DNA from: Palsa-506 sp963709075
Lineage (GTDB): Bacteria > Actinomycetota > Actinomycetes > Streptosporangiales > Streptosporangiaceae
DNA: 64,000 nucleotides
Reading direction: 5' to 3'
NCBI GenBank assembly: GCA_963709075.1
Contig: CAVPUY010000016.1
Coordinates: 1 to 64,000, forward strand
Of the stretch, positions 40,674 through 50,112 are shown one piece after another. The position numbers were made by a program, and so were the translations under genes. Numbering within the stretch: the first letter of the stretch is position 1; each line of letters starts with the position of its first letter. The notes under the pieces are model-generated. The model had not been told where the DNA came from. It did not search any database and saw only the letters and a list, made by a program, of their open reading frames with translations.

Positions 40674-41314
40674 GCGCACCTCTCCGGCGTGAGCGGCCAC
40701 TTCTTCTCCAGTATGCGGCCCAGCGGGCAATGCCGTTACCCCGCAATGCCGGCAAATCGCCGGTGCGCCAGCGGCAGGCCCAGATTGCGGCAGCGGGCTG
40801 CGCACTCCGGCCGGCTGCATGCCCGCCCCGGCAGCTGCCTGCGGCTATTGCGCGTACCCCGGCGGTCCGCCGCTGCTCGCCCGCCCCCAGGTGGCTGCTG
40901 CCGACGCCCTACCCGGCTGGCTGCGCGCTCCGGCCGGCTGACTCGCTCCCGGTGACGAATGGGATAGGCGTTATCCCTGGTCAGTAAGGGGTAATGACGG
41001 CACTGCTGCTAGCCGCGATGCGCGGGCTCGCTGGCAGGTTACCGGTCCGGGCGGGAGCCGACGTTGGCCCGTGCCGGCTTGCAGCGGGTCGCTCGCGCCC
41101 CGGCCGCCCCGGCCGGCCCGGCCGGGCTCAGGAGCTCGCAGGGTCCGCCCGGCAGGGCCGTGACAAGGCTGCAGCAGCTTCGGCGCAGGCAGCCGCACGT
41201 GTTCAATTTCAACATCTTGAATTGCGTCACTGACCTGCGTGTTTGCCGAAAACAGCGGCTAATCGCCCCTGTTCGGCGTGGTAACATAGCTTCAGCGGAA
41301 GGGGTACATGCCAC
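40674..41314. other. Long intergenic region upstream of carD
   Basis: 641 bp between the divergent redoxin-like gene and carD. I see no gene. It contains gggata-N5-tatccc (40961-40977) and GC-rich palindromic sequence (about 41100-41130). An AT-richer stretch at 41200-41300 before carD holds the likely -10 TAACAT at 41282-41287. Confidence 0.5.
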
Positions 41315-41797
41315 ATGTCTTTCAAGGTCGGCGACACTGTCGTCTACCCCCACCATGGGGCTGCTCGGATCGAAGAGATCGAGACCCGTTCGATCAAGGG
41401 TGAGGAAAAGTCTTACCTCGTGCTCAAGGTCGACAAGGGCGACCTGACTGTGCGCGTTCCCGCGGACAATGCCGAGCTTGTCGGCGTCCGGGATGTGGTC
41501 GGGCAGGAAGGGCTGGAGAGGGTATTCGAGGTGCTGCGCGCCCCGTACACCGAGGAGCCGACCAACTGGTCCCGGAGGTACAAGGCCAACCTGGAGAAGC
41601 TCGCCTCTGGTGACGTGAACAAGGTGGCCGAGGTCGTTCGCGACCTCTGGCGCAGGGACCGGGAGCGCGGCCTTTCGGCCGGGGAGAAGCGCATGCTCGC
41701 CAAGGCCAGGCAGATCCTGGTCAGCGAGCTGGCTCTGGCCGAGAAGACCAATGAGGACAAGGCCGAGGCGCTACTCGACGAGATCCTCGCTTCCTGA
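41315..41797 (+). CDS. carD: CarD-family RNA polymerase-binding regulator
   Basis: 160 residues, normal length. The N-terminal Tudor-like domain (MSFKVGDTVVYPHHGAARIE through VRVPADNAELVGVRDVV) binds the polymerase beta subunit. The helical C-terminal domain (TEEPTNWSRRYKANLEKLAS through KARQILVSELALAE) holds the conserved Trp that contacts the -10 upstream edge. CarD stabilises open complexes, notably at rRNA promoters. GAAGGGG lies before the ATG. The gene begins the conserved carD-(ispD)-ispF-cysS-rlmB block. Confidence 0.96.
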   Translation: MSFKVGDTVVYPHHGAARIEEIETRSIKGEEKSYLVLKVDKGDLTVRVPADNAELVGVRDVVGQEGLERVFEVLRAPYTEEPTNWSRRYKANLEKLASGDVNKVAEVVRDLWRRDRERGLSAGEKRMLAKARQILVSELALAEKTNEDKAEALLDEILAS

Positions 41798-41878
41798 CGC
41801 TCGCTGCCGGACACGCGGGCTGAGGGTGCATCGTCAGTCCGAGTGCCTGGCCACGGGTGCGCGTGGCATGATCGCCGC

Positions 41879-42380
41879 GTGCTGGATTCCGGGAGTGTGA
41901 TGCCGGGCGCGTTTCCGCGCGTCGGCGTCGGCGTGGACGTTCACCCGTACGGTGACGGCGTCGAGCTCTACCTGGCCGGCTTGTTCTGGCCTGCGGAGCG
42001 CGGGCCTGGCTGGCCACTCCGATGGCGACGTCGCGGCGCATGCGGCATGCGACGCGCTGCTGTCGGCTGCGGGCCTCGGAGATCTCGGCGCGCAGTTCGG
42101 CACCGACCAGCCGCGCTGGAAGGGCGCTGCCGGCACCGCGTTGCTGGCGGAAACCCGGCAGTTGCTGGCCGAGGCCGGGTTCGCGGTAGGCAATGTGGCG
42201 ATTCAGGTCATCGGAAACCGGCCCAGGATCGCGGCCCGCCGCGCCGAAGCGGAGCGTGTCCTGTCCGCCGCGCTCGGCGGCGCGCCGGTCAGCGTTTCCG
42301 GGACAACCACGGACGGCCTGGGCCTTACTGGCCGCGGCGAGGGGATCGCGGCGATCGCGACCGCGCTGGTGCTCGGCTGA
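41879..42380 (+). CDS. ispF: 2-C-methyl-D-erythritol 2,4-cyclodiphosphate synthase (one frameshift)
   Basis: About 166 residues after repair. VGVGVDVHPYGDG holds the metal Asp and His, GHSDGDVAAHAACDALL the other His and the active-site loop, and NVAIQVIGNRPRI and TTTDGLGLTGRGEGIAAIA complete the MEP-pathway enzyme. The frame changes near 42005: gggcctggctgg has one C too many, and without it ERGLAGHSDGD reads on. Because IspF is normally essential in MEP-pathway bacteria, this is probably a sequencing error. CATGAT six bases before GTG 41879 suggests a leaderless start; ATG 41900 is an alternative. ispD, usually between carD and ispF, is absent. Confidence 0.88.
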
Positions 42381-42450
42381 CGCGCGGCTTGTCCCGGCCC
42401 GCCCGCTGACACCCGGGCTGGCCCGCACGGACGCGGCCGCCGGATTCTCA

Positions 42451-42499
42451 TGATCACGAACGAGGCACGCGTGCGAGCACCGCGGATCATCCGTGATCA
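42451..42499. terminator. Hairpin between ispF and the DUF2637 gene
   Basis: TGATCACG (42451-42458) pairs with CGTGATCA (42492-42499); inside lies another possible stem around gcacgcgtgc. It sits between two convergent genes and could stop both transcripts. No T-run. Confidence 0.4.
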
Positions 42500-42641
42500 G
42501 GAAGCGCGGTGCGGATCCTCCCGGTAAGACGGCACAGGCGCGGTGGATCGCCTCGCTGGCTGCACGGCCAGCCTGCTGCGGTGACTCGGCTGCGGCATGG
42601 CCAGGCCTGCCCGGCTGGCGCGGCTGAGCCAGAGCTGGTCC

Positions 42642-44619
42642 TCACGCATCCGGGGGCACTGGCGCGCTCCACATCCGGTTGAACGGCGCAACGGAAGCGA
42701 GTCCTGGCTCCGGCTCGCCATCCGCACCAGGCTGGCCGTCCGCACCGGGCTGGCCGTCCGCACCGGGCTGGCCGTCCGCACCGGGCTGGCCGCCTTCGGC
42801 GGCCGGTCCGCTCCCCGCAACGGGCTGGTCCTCCGTCTCGGCCCGGCTTTGCGCATCGGCCGATCCTTCCGATCCGGTTTGCTGGTCGGCATCGCCCTGG
42901 CTGTCCGCGGTGTCTTCGGTCGTCCGCTCCGCAGCTACCTGGCTTTCCGTGCTGGCCTGGCCGTCCGTGCTGGCCGGGCCGTCCGTGCTGGCCGGGCCGT
43001 CCGTGCTGGCCGGGCCGTCCGTGCTGGCCTGGCCGTCCGTGCTGGCTAGGCCTTGGGCGGCGATCTGGGGCTCGGCGGCGGCCCCGGCTTCGGATGTGCC
43101 GTGGCCTTCGGTGGCGATCTCGTCCGGGGCGGTGCCCTGGCTCGCTGCGGCGTCTTCAACTGGGCGCCCTGCAGCTGCCTGGCTTTCCGTGCCGGCCTGG
43201 CCGTCTGCGCTGGCCTGGCCGTCCGTGCTGGCCTGGCTTTCCGTGCTGGCCTGGCTTTCCGTGCCGGCCTGGCCGTCTGCGCTGGCCCGGCCTTCCGTGC
43301 TGGCTAGGCCTTGGGCGGCGATCTGGGGCTCGGCGGCGGCCCCGGCTTCGGATGTGCCGTGGCCTTCGGTGGCGATCTCGTCCGGCGCGGTGCCCTGGCT
43401 TGCTGCGGCGTCTTCGGCGGGCCGCTTCGTAGCGACGAAGCTCTCCGTGCTGCCCTGGCTTGCAGCGCCCGGCCGTCGCTCGGTACCGGCGCGAAGCTCC
43501 GTTGCGAGCTCGCTGTCGTCCTTGGCTGGCTCCGGCGCGGCATGCCGGGCCTGCTGCTGCGTTCCCTCGTGCGGGGGGATGACCTCCGCGTCGGCAACAA
43601 CCGGCGCGGGTGACATGACCGGCGCGGGATAGTCGCCAAGGTAAGGAGCGTCGGGGACCAGCTTGTTCTCCGCCCGGGCCCTGGGCACCCAACGGGCAGC
43701 CGCAAGGGTCTCCGTGCGAGCCTCGTCGCTTGTGGGATCGTCGTTACCTGGCTCAGCGTCCAGCGCGAGTTCGGTTGCCTGACTGTCCGCATGCTGGCCC
43801 GCGCGGACCGGGCTGGCCGACGTGCTCGGCACGCTTGGCCACGATTGCGCCGGGGCGAGTGACCGGTCGGCTGAGCCGCCGGACTCACCGGCCGGCAGCT
43901 TTTCCTGGCTGGCGCTGACGGCAGGACCGTGTCCGTCACCAAGTGCCGCTGCCTGGTCGCCGCGAGGCCGCCGCTCAGCCTCCTTCGCCGCCCCGGCCTC
44001 CCCCGCTCCATGGTCGCGGGCTTCCGTTCCGGCGAGCCCCTCCGCCAGTGCCGCCTGCGTCCCGGCTGCCAGTGCCGCTGCAGGCACGGGTGCCGGGCGG
44101 GTCAGCGCCGCTCCTGCCGACGGCGCCGGCGCGGCATTCGCCCGTTCCTCGGCGACCTGAGCTTGGCGCAGCCTGACGTGCCGCAGCATGGCAAGCAGCA
44201 GGCCGAAGCCGAGCAGCGCGAGTGCCCAGGGAATGATCGCGACCGTAGCCGCAGCCGCCCGGTGCGGAAGCTGGGTCAGCGGTCGCGTGCAGCGCGTCGG
44301 CGCCAGGCCGCGACGCAGAGCAGGACGAGCAGGGAAAGCCACGCGTAGCAGCGCGTCAGCAGGCCGGCGCCGCGCAGCGACAGGATCGCGGCGGCGGCGA
44401 CGACCAGCATCGCATCGAAGATCAGCGGGTACAGCCGGGCCAGCGCCGGGGATACTCCGGTCGGAGCGCGATCGCGTGAATCCCCGCATACGAGAGAACG
44501 AACGCGGCGGCCGCCAGCACAAGGACGCCGCCGACGACGGCGATCATCGCGAGAAGCAGGCGCAATGCGCCGTTGAGGTCCACGGGATGCGATGTTCGCG
44601 CAGGGAACTGGTCACTCAT
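42642..44619 (-). CDS. DUF2637-type membrane protein with long repetitive tail (frameshifts)
   Basis: Read across frames from ATG 44619: DLNGALRLLLAMIAVVGGVL, LSYAGIHAIAL, then (shift near 44470) ARLYPLIFDAMLVVAAAAIL and WLSLLVLLCVAA, then (shifts near 44300) LPHRAAAATVAIIPWALALL. This is the four-helix DUF2637/SpdB-like membrane domain, which continues into a single frame to 42642. The remaining about 520 residues are a low-complexity Ala/Gly/Ser/Thr/Glu tail made of ASTDGQ- and QPGADG-type repeats and a 258-bp-spaced larger duplication. DUF2637 proteins occur on actinobacterial chromosomes and plasmids, in the latter near transfer genes; the function is unknown. The tail should be cytoplasmic or surface-exposed depending on topology. 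Confidence 0.65.
43045..43414 (-). repeat. Direct duplication of about 112 bp, 258 bp apart
   Basis: 43045-43156 and 43303-43414 are nearly identical (a few mismatches) and encode EDAAASQGTAPDEIATEGHG and the following residues twice. Shorter 15-18-bp repeats fill the space between and on both sides (42705-42790 and 42950-43040). Confidence 0.85.
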
Positions 44620-44787
44620 CGGGCCGCAGCCTTCCTTCCTGGAGCGATGCTGGCGCCTGCTCCGTCACCCTATAGTCGGGAACGGGAGCGGCCACTCGCC
44701 GCCGGGCGACACGCGACCGCTGCGCCGCCGGGTGCCGCGCGACCGCTGCCGCCCGCAGGCAACCCTTCGGGAGAAACGGGAGCGCGA

Positions 44788-44865
44788 ATGACGAACGGCG
44801 AGCAGGCCGAGCTCATCCGCGCAATCTCGGCGTTAGGGGAAACATTATGCCGTATTACCGGGTGA
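44788..44865 (+). CDS. Possible 25-residue upstream peptide, hypothetical
   Basis: ATG 44788 follows gggagcgcga; the frame MTNGEQAELIRAISALGETL plus CRITG is amphipathic and protein-like. It ends 19 bases inside the homogentisate dioxygenase gene in another frame, so translation could be coupled. A TATAGT hexamer at 44671-44676 may be the shared promoter. It may also be a chance frame. Confidence 0.3.
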   Translation: MTNGEQAELIRAISALGETLCRITG

Positions 44866-46051
44866 CTGGGGAAATTCCCAGAAAGCGCCATGTGCGCTTC
44901 CGCCGGCCTGACGGGGGCCTGTACGCCGAGGAACTGATGGGCGAGGAGGGCTTCGTCTCGGACTGCCTCCCTGCTCTACCACGCCCATCTGCCGACCGCG
45001 ATCGTGAAAAGCGAGGGACTGGCGGATGCCGCCGCGGACGCCGGTGATCGTGCCCAACTACCCGCTGCTCCCCGCCATTTCCGTACCGGCGACTTGCCGA
45101 GAGGCGGTGACCTGGTACTCGGCCGCCAGCTGCTGATGGCCAATGACGATGTCCGGATATCGTTCGCCGCGGCGGACACGGCATCGGGTCTTTACCGGAA
45201 TTCAACCGGGGACGAGACCATTTACCTGCGTACCGGATCGGCGAGGTTCGAGTCCGTCTATGGCGGTATCGACGCCGGGCCCGGTGACTACGTCGTGGTG
45301 CCGAGAGGCACCATTCACCGGTGGGCTCCGCCTCGTCGGCGACAGCGCGGCGCCGCACGCCGAGGCACTCGTGGTCGAGGCGCGCGGGCACATCCGGCCG
45401 CCCCGGCGTTACCTATCGCAATACGGGCAGTTCCTCGAGCACGCCCCGTACTCGGAACGGGATCTGCGCTGCCCGGACGGCCCGCTGATCACCGATGGCG
45501 AGGACGTGCCGGTGATCGTGCGCAACCGTGACGGCCTGACCAGGCTGACCTACGCCCACCACCCGTTCGACGTGGTCGGCTGGGACGGCTGCCTCTATCC
45601 CTACGCGTTCAACATCGCCGACTTCGAGCCCATCGTGAAGCGCACCCACGCGCCGCCGCCCGTGCACCAGACCTTCGAGGGCCCGAACTTCGTAATATGC
45701 TCATTCTGCCCGCGCCCGCTCGACTTCGACGCCGAGGCTGTGCCGATTCCGTACAACCACCACAACGTCGACTCGGACGAGATGATGTTCTACGTCGGTG
45801 GCGATTACACGGCGCGTAAGGGCTCGGGGGTCGGCATCGGCTCGATCACGCTGCACCCGTCGGGATTCACCCACGGCCCGCAGCCCGGCGCTGTCGAGGC
45901 AGCGGTACGCGGCCTGGCCGAGGGCAAGTCGAGCACGGACGAGACCGCTGTCATGATCGATACGTTCAGGCCGCTGCTGCTCGGGCCCGCTGGCCAGCGG
46001 ACCGAGGATCCGGAATACCCGTGGAGCTGGGGCCGGGCGGCCAGCGGCTGA
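44847..46051 (+). CDS. hmgA: Homogentisate 1,2-dioxygenase (two frameshifts)
   Basis: About 400 residues after repair. It begins MPYYRVTGEIPRKRHVRFR with AGGGGA seven bases before the ATG. The C-terminal domain has the Fe(II) ligands of the family: His and Glu in YNHHNVDSDEMMFYVGGDY and His in HPSGFTHGPQPG. Frames change near 44963 (extra G in gactgcctcc) and near 45320. The enzyme opens the ring of homogentisate in tyrosine breakdown. No other tyrosine-pathway gene (fumarylacetoacetase, maleylacetoacetate isomerase, HPPD) is adjacent, so it acts with genes elsewhere. Confidence 0.88.
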
Positions 46052-46120
46052 CGGCTCCGGGCCAGGCAGGCAGTTCACGACAAATAGCGTGGCAACAGCG
46101 CACGATAACGAGGAGGACCG

Positions 46121-46504
46121 ATGCCGCTGCCGCAGCGCGCTCGGGAGCTTTTCGATGGCAGCAACTTCGCGACGGTGGCAACCGTGCAGCCAGGCGGCCA
46201 GCCGCAGACGAGCGTCGTTTGGGTGCGGGCGGACGGCGACGATGTCCTGTTCTCGACCATCAAGGGCCGCCGCAAGTACGCCAACCTGACCAGGGACCCG
46301 CGGGTGAGCGTACTTGTCTTCGATGCGACGGATCCCTACGCCTACGTCGAGGTCAGGGGATCGGTCGAGATCACCGATGACCCCGCGGCCGAGCTGATCG
46401 AGGAGCTGTCGCAGAAGTACACGGGGAAGCCGTTCGGCGACCGGCCGGGCGAGCGCAGGGTAGTCGTGCGGGTGCGGCCGGACCACGTCGTACTCTACGA
46501 CTGA
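46121..46504 (+). CDS. PPOX-class F420-dependent oxidoreductase-like protein
   Basis: 127 residues forming a split-barrel flavin/deazaflavin fold: FATVATVQPGGQPQTSVVWV, FSTIKGRRKYANLTRDPRVS and VEVRGSVEITDD are typical of the actinobacterial PPOX/FDOR-B group. The KGRRK...N pattern suggests F420 binding. GAGGAGG is five bases before the ATG. Substrate unknown. It sits between hmgA and cysS with its own ribosome site. Confidence 0.85.
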   Translation: MPLPQRARELFDGSNFATVATVQPGGQPQTSVVWVRADGDDVLFSTIKGRRKYANLTRDPRVSVLVFDATDPYAYVEVRGSVEITDDPAAELIEELSQKYTGKPFGDRPGERRVVVRVRPDHVVLYD

Positions 46505-46530
46505 CCGCTCTGGAACTGGCCGCTATCCCG

Positions 46531-46536
46531 TAGCCT
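46531..46536 (+). promoter_or_regulatory. -10 element TAGCCT for leaderless cysS
   Basis: TAGCCT ends seven bases before the GTG at 46544. No Shine-Dalgarno sequence lies between. The motif matches the one before the GNAT gene. Confidence 0.45.
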
Positions 46537-46543
46537 GTGCAGC

Positions 46544-47953
46544 GTGACGCTCCGCCTCCATGACACTGCCACCCGCAGCACGCGCGACTTTGCCCCGCTC
46601 ATTCCGGGCAAGGCCACGCTGTACCTGTGCGGGGCTACTGTCCAGGCCCCTCCGCACATCGGCCACATCAGGTCGGGAGTCAACTTCGACATTCTCGTCC
46701 GCTGGCTGCGGGCCAGTGGCTACGCGGTGACGTTCTGCCGGAACGTTACCGATATTGACGACAAGATCCTTGCCGTAGCCAAGCGCGAGGACATCCCCTG
46801 GTGGGCCGTGGCCGAGCAGAACCAGCGGGCATTCACTCGTGCCTATACGGCGCTCGGCTGCCTGCCGCCGGACATCGAGCCGCGGGCGACCGGGCACGTG
46901 CCGGAGATGATCGTCCTGATCCGGCGGCTGATCGAGCGCGGCCATGCCTACGCGGCGGGCGGCGACGTCTACTTCGACGTCCGCTCGGCCGACGGGTACG
47001 GTTCCCTGTCCGGCCAGCGCCTTGAGCACATGCGGCCGGCCGAGGATACCGACAGCCCAAGCGCGAAGCGGGATCCGCGTGACTTCGCGCTGTGGAAGGG
47101 CGCGAAGCCCGGCGAGCCGTCCTGGGAGACGCCGTGGGGATCCGGCCGGCCGGGCTGGCACCTGGAATGCTCGGCGATGGCGACCAAGTACCTCGGCAGC
47201 ACCTTCGACATTCACGGGGGCGGTCTTGACCTGGTGTTCCCGCATCATGAGAACGAGCTAGCGCAGTCTCACGCGGCCGGCGACGGGTTCGCGCGCTACT
47301 GGATGCATAACGGGCTCCTCGGGATAGCCGGCCAGAAGATGAGCAAGTCGCTCGGGAACTCACTGCTCGTGGACGTGATGATCACGCAGGTCCGCCCGGC
47401 TGAGCTGCGGTACTACCTGGGCCAGGCACACTACCGGTCCGAAATCGTGTATTCCCCCGAGGCACTGGCCGAGGCGGCGGCCGCATACCGGCGGATCGAG
47501 GGCTTCGTCGTACGCGCCGCCGAGACCATCGGGCCAGCCGGCCACCATAGCCCTGGCCAGCCAAGATCGATTCCCGCGCCGTTCGCCGCTGCGCTGGATG
47601 ACGACCTCGCCGTCCCGCAGGCTCTTGCCCTCGTGCACGAGGCGGTCACCGACGGCAACACGGCGCTGGCGGCCGGCGATGCCGCCGGGGCGGCCAAGCA
47701 CCTGGCCGAGGTCCAGGCGATGCTCGGCGTGCTCGGCCTCGACCCGCTGGCCGCCCCCTGGTCGGCGGGCGGCGGCCGCGACGACCTGCGGCCCGTGGTC
47801 GACGCCCTGGCCGCGGTGGCGCTTGAGCAGCGGCAGGCCGCGCGGGAGCGCAAGGACTACGCGGCCGCTGACGCCATCAGGGACCGGCTGCTCGCCGCGG
47901 GCATCCTGGTCGAGGACACGCCCCGCGGGCCGCGATGGGAGCTCAGCCGGTGA
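46544..47953 (+). CDS. cysS: Cysteinyl-tRNA synthetase
   Basis: 469 residues. The zinc ligands Cys29, Cys209, His234 and Glu238 region (LYLCG, WHLECSAM, PHHENE), the HIGH motif HIGHIRSG (38-45) and KMSKS (265-269) are all present. The C-terminal helical anticodon domain is complete (QRQAARERKDYAAADAIRDR with LLAAGI). It is a class I synthetase of normal length. An MshC (mycothiol ligase) paralogue would be shorter and differ at the C-terminus, so CysS is the better name. The stop overlaps the rlmB start (GTGA). Confidence 0.95.
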   Translation: MTLRLHDTATRSTRDFAPLIPGKATLYLCGATVQAPPHIGHIRSGVNFDILVRWLRASGYAVTFCRNVTDIDDKILAVAKREDIPWWAVAEQNQRAFTRAYTALGCLPPDIEPRATGHVPEMIVLIRRLIERGHAYAAGGDVYFDVRSADGYGSLSGQRLEHMRPAEDTDSPSAKRDPRDFALWKGAKPGEPSWETPWGSGRPGWHLECSAMATKYLGSTFDIHGGGLDLVFPHHENELAQSHAAGDGFARYWMHNGLLGIAGQKMSKSLGNSLLVDVMITQVRPAELRYYLGQAHYRSEIVYSPEALAEAAAAYRRIEGFVVRAAETIGPAGHHSPGQPRSIPAPFAAALDDDLAVPQALALVHEAVTDGNTALAAGDAAGAAKHLAEVQAMLGVLGLDPLAAPWSAGGGRDDLRPVVDALAAVALEQRQAARERKDYAAADAIRDRLLAAGILVEDTPRGPRWELSR

Positions 47954-48957
47954 CCGGGCGCGGCGGGCAGCCCCGGTCTGGCCCGGGCGGCCGGGCGAAG
48001 TCGGGCAAGCCCAGGCCGGGCACCGGCGGCTACGGCAAGCGGCGGCTCGAGGGCAAGGGGCCGACCCCGCCCGCCCAGCTGCGGCCCGGCCACCCGGCGC
48101 AGCGCCGCGCCGCCGCGGCCGCCGCTCCGGGCAGCCGCCGGGCAGGCCGCGGTGACCAGCAGGCGCCCGGCACCCGCGGGCCAGCCAGGCCGCGCGGCAG
48201 CGGGAATGTCCCGGAGGTGATCGCCGGCCGCAACGCCGTGCTTGAGTCACTACGCGCCACGGTGCCGGTGATCGCGCTGCACGTCGGGCCCCGGCTGGAC
48301 GCCGACCAGCGGATCAGCGAGGCCATCACGCTGGCCGCAGGCCGCGGAATCCCGGTGGTCGAGGCAGGCCGCGCCGAGCTGGACAGGCTTACCGGCGGCG
48401 CCATCCACCAGGGACTCGCGCTCCGGGTCCGGCCGTACTCCTACTCCCACCCCGATGACCTGATCGCCCGCGCCCACGACGCCGGCCAGCAGCCGCTTGT
48501 CGTCGCGCTTGACGGCGTCACGGACCCGCGGAACCTGGGCGCGGTCGTCCGCTCGGCCGCAGCCTTCGGCGCGCACGGCGTGCTCGTTCCGGTGCGGCGG
48601 GCGGCCGGGGTGACTGCCGGGGCATGGAAGGCATCGGCGGGCACGCTCGCCAGGGTGCCGGTCGCCCAGGCGCCGAACCTGGTCGCGGCGCTGGCCGCCT
48701 ACCAGGATGCCGGCCTTTTCGTGGCCGGCCTTGACGCCAGCGCCGAAGCGCCGGTCCACGAGCTGAGCCTCGCCGACGGGCCACTGGTGCTCGTGGTCGG
48801 CTCAGAGGGCAGGGGCCTGTCTCGGCTGGTAGCCGAGCGCTGCGATGTGGTGACCCGCATCCCGATCAGCGGGCTCGCCAATTCGCTGAACGCGGGCGTC
48901 GCGGCCGGCATCGCGCTGTACGAGGTCGCCAGGCTGCGCGCCACCGCCGTCTCCTGA
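47950..48957 (+). CDS. rlmB: 23S rRNA (guanosine-2'-O)-methyltransferase, TrmH/SpoU family
   Basis: 335 residues from GTG 47950. A basic, Gly/Arg/Lys-rich N-terminus (1-85) is followed by the SpoU substrate-binding domain (VIAGRNAVLESLRA) and the trefoil-knot catalytic domain. Its motifs are VALDGVTDPRNLGAVVRSAA, LVVGSEGRGLSRLV and IPISGLANSLNAGVAAGIAL. It methylates 2'-O of G2251 of 23S rRNA by family assignment. Always next to cysS in actinobacteria. Confidence 0.92.
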   Translation: MTGRGGQPRSGPGGRAKSGKPRPGTGGYGKRRLEGKGPTPPAQLRPGHPAQRRAAAAAAPGSRRAGRGDQQAPGTRGPARPRGSGNVPEVIAGRNAVLESLRATVPVIALHVGPRLDADQRISEAITLAAGRGIPVVEAGRAELDRLTGGAIHQGLALRVRPYSYSHPDDLIARAHDAGQQPLVVALDGVTDPRNLGAVVRSAAAFGAHGVLVPVRRAAGVTAGAWKASAGTLARVPVAQAPNLVAALAAYQDAGLFVAGLDASAEAPVHELSLADGPLVLVVGSEGRGLSRLVAERCDVVTRIPISGLANSLNAGVAAGIALYEVARLRATAVS

Positions 48958-49845
48958 TACCGCCCCGATGATCAGCGGGTCCGGCCGGCCGACGACGCTT
49001 TCGTCCATGCCGGCGTAAGGAACCAGGGTCAGCACGTTGCGGATGGCCTCTAGCCGGGCCCGCCGCTTGTCGTTGCTCTTCACCACCATCCATGGCGCGT
49101 CCGGCAGGTCGGTGCGGGCGAACATGATCTCCTTGGCGCGGGTGTACTCATCCCACTTGTTCAGCGAGGCCAGGTCGACCGGGCTCAGCTTCCACTGCTT
49201 TACCGGATCAGTCTGGCGGCGGAGGAACCGGCGGAGCTGCTCGCGGCGGGACACCGAGAACCAGTACTTGACCAGGGTGATGCCGTCGCCTGCCAGCATC
49301 TGCTCGAATTCGGGTGCCTCGGCGAGGAAGTCAGAGTACTCGCCCGGCGTGCAGAAGTGCATGACCCGCTCGACCCCGGCGCGGTTGTACCAGGAGCGGT
49401 CGAACAGCACGATTTCGCCTGGTGCTGGCAGGTGCGGGACGTAGCGCTGCAGGTACCACTCGCCGCGTTCCTTCTCGGTCGGCTTCTCCAGGGCCACGAC
49501 CCGCGCCCCGCGGGGATTCAGGTTCTCGGTGAATCGCTTGATCGTGCCGCCCTTGCCCGCCGCGTCGCGTCCCTCGAAGAGAATGACCAGGCGCTGCTGC
49601 GACTCCTTGACCGACCGCTGCAGCTTGAGCAGTTCGATCTGCAGGCTCCGCTTGACGATTTCGTAATCCTTCTTGGCGAGCCGCTCGGCGTACGGGAAGC
49701 CCTCCCGCCAGGTCTGGGCCGGCCTGCCATCAGGCGTCAGCAGCTCAGGGGCGCCGCGCTCGCGCCGCCGCACGCGCAGGCCGAGTTCAGCGGCGAGGTC
49801 CTCGAGCAGCTCGCGGACGTCCGGCTCCGGGAGCTTGAGCAGCAT
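48802..49845 (-). CDS. ppk2: Polyphosphate kinase 2
   Basis: 347 residues. Walker A LFEGRDAAGKGGTIKRF (P-loop 92-100), Walker B and lid LFDRSWYNRAGVERVM (147-162), then FLRRQTDPVKQWKLSPVDL are the PPK2 signature. PPK2 transfers phosphate between polyphosphate and nucleotides. The conserved part ends at RPDPLIIG (about residue 298). The last 49 residues are unlike the family and overlap the convergent rlmB by 156 bp, so a stop may have been lost to an indel. GGGAG lies eight bases before the ATG. Confidence 0.9.
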   Translation of the reverse strand: MLLKLPEPDVRELLEDLAAELGLRVRRRERGAPELLTPDGRPAQTWREGFPYAERLAKKDYEIVKRSLQIELLKLQRSVKESQQRLVILFEGRDAAGKGGTIKRFTENLNPRGARVVALEKPTEKERGEWYLQRYVPHLPAPGEIVLFDRSWYNRAGVERVMHFCTPGEYSDFLAEAPEFEQMLAGDGITLVKYWFSVSRREQLRRFLRRQTDPVKQWKLSPVDLASLNKWDEYTRAKEIMFARTDLPDAPWMVVKSNDKRRARLEAIRNVLTLVPYAGMDESVVGRPDPLIIGAVSGDGGGAQPGDLVQRDAGRDARVQRIGEPADRDAGHHIAALGYQPRQAPAL

Positions 49846-50044
49846 CAGGATGCTCCCTTGCCGCCGTCGGTGTCTGCTCTTGCCCAGTCATGAATTAGCG
49901 CGATGAAGCTCACCGCGGCCCCCGATTTCCCGTATTCAATGACCATTCGGCGTGTGCCGGACGACTCGGCGTAGATACCCACGCTCGCTGGCGTGTACAC
50001 GCCGATAATGAACGGTTACATTCCGGTGAACGCCTCGGCCGGAA

Positions 50045-50061
50045 CCCGGAGTTACTCCGGG
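50045..50061. terminator. Short perfect hairpin
   Basis: CCCGGAG-tta-CTCCGGG, a perfect 7-bp stem with a three-base loop, 52 bp downstream of the end of the small membrane gene on the minus strand. The rest of the 267-bp gap up to ppk2 shows nothing further. Confidence 0.4.
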
Positions 50062-50112
50062 CCGCAGTACCGCCGCCGCGCGGCCAGCGAAAGCCGGCCG
50101 TCCGCAGCGAGG

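Noticed and set aside
40994..41233. 79-codon open frame upstream of carD
   Set aside because: aagggg lies only two bases before the ATG and the protein is Arg/Ala-rich with no features.
44847..46051. Programmed ribosomal frameshifting in hmgA and other broken genes
   Set aside because: No slippery heptamer with downstream structure is seen, and shifts occur in too many unrelated genes in both directions.
46544..47953. MshC (mycothiol cysteine ligase) instead of CysS
   Set aside because: Full-length C-terminal anticodon region and linkage to rlmB and ispF point to CysS.
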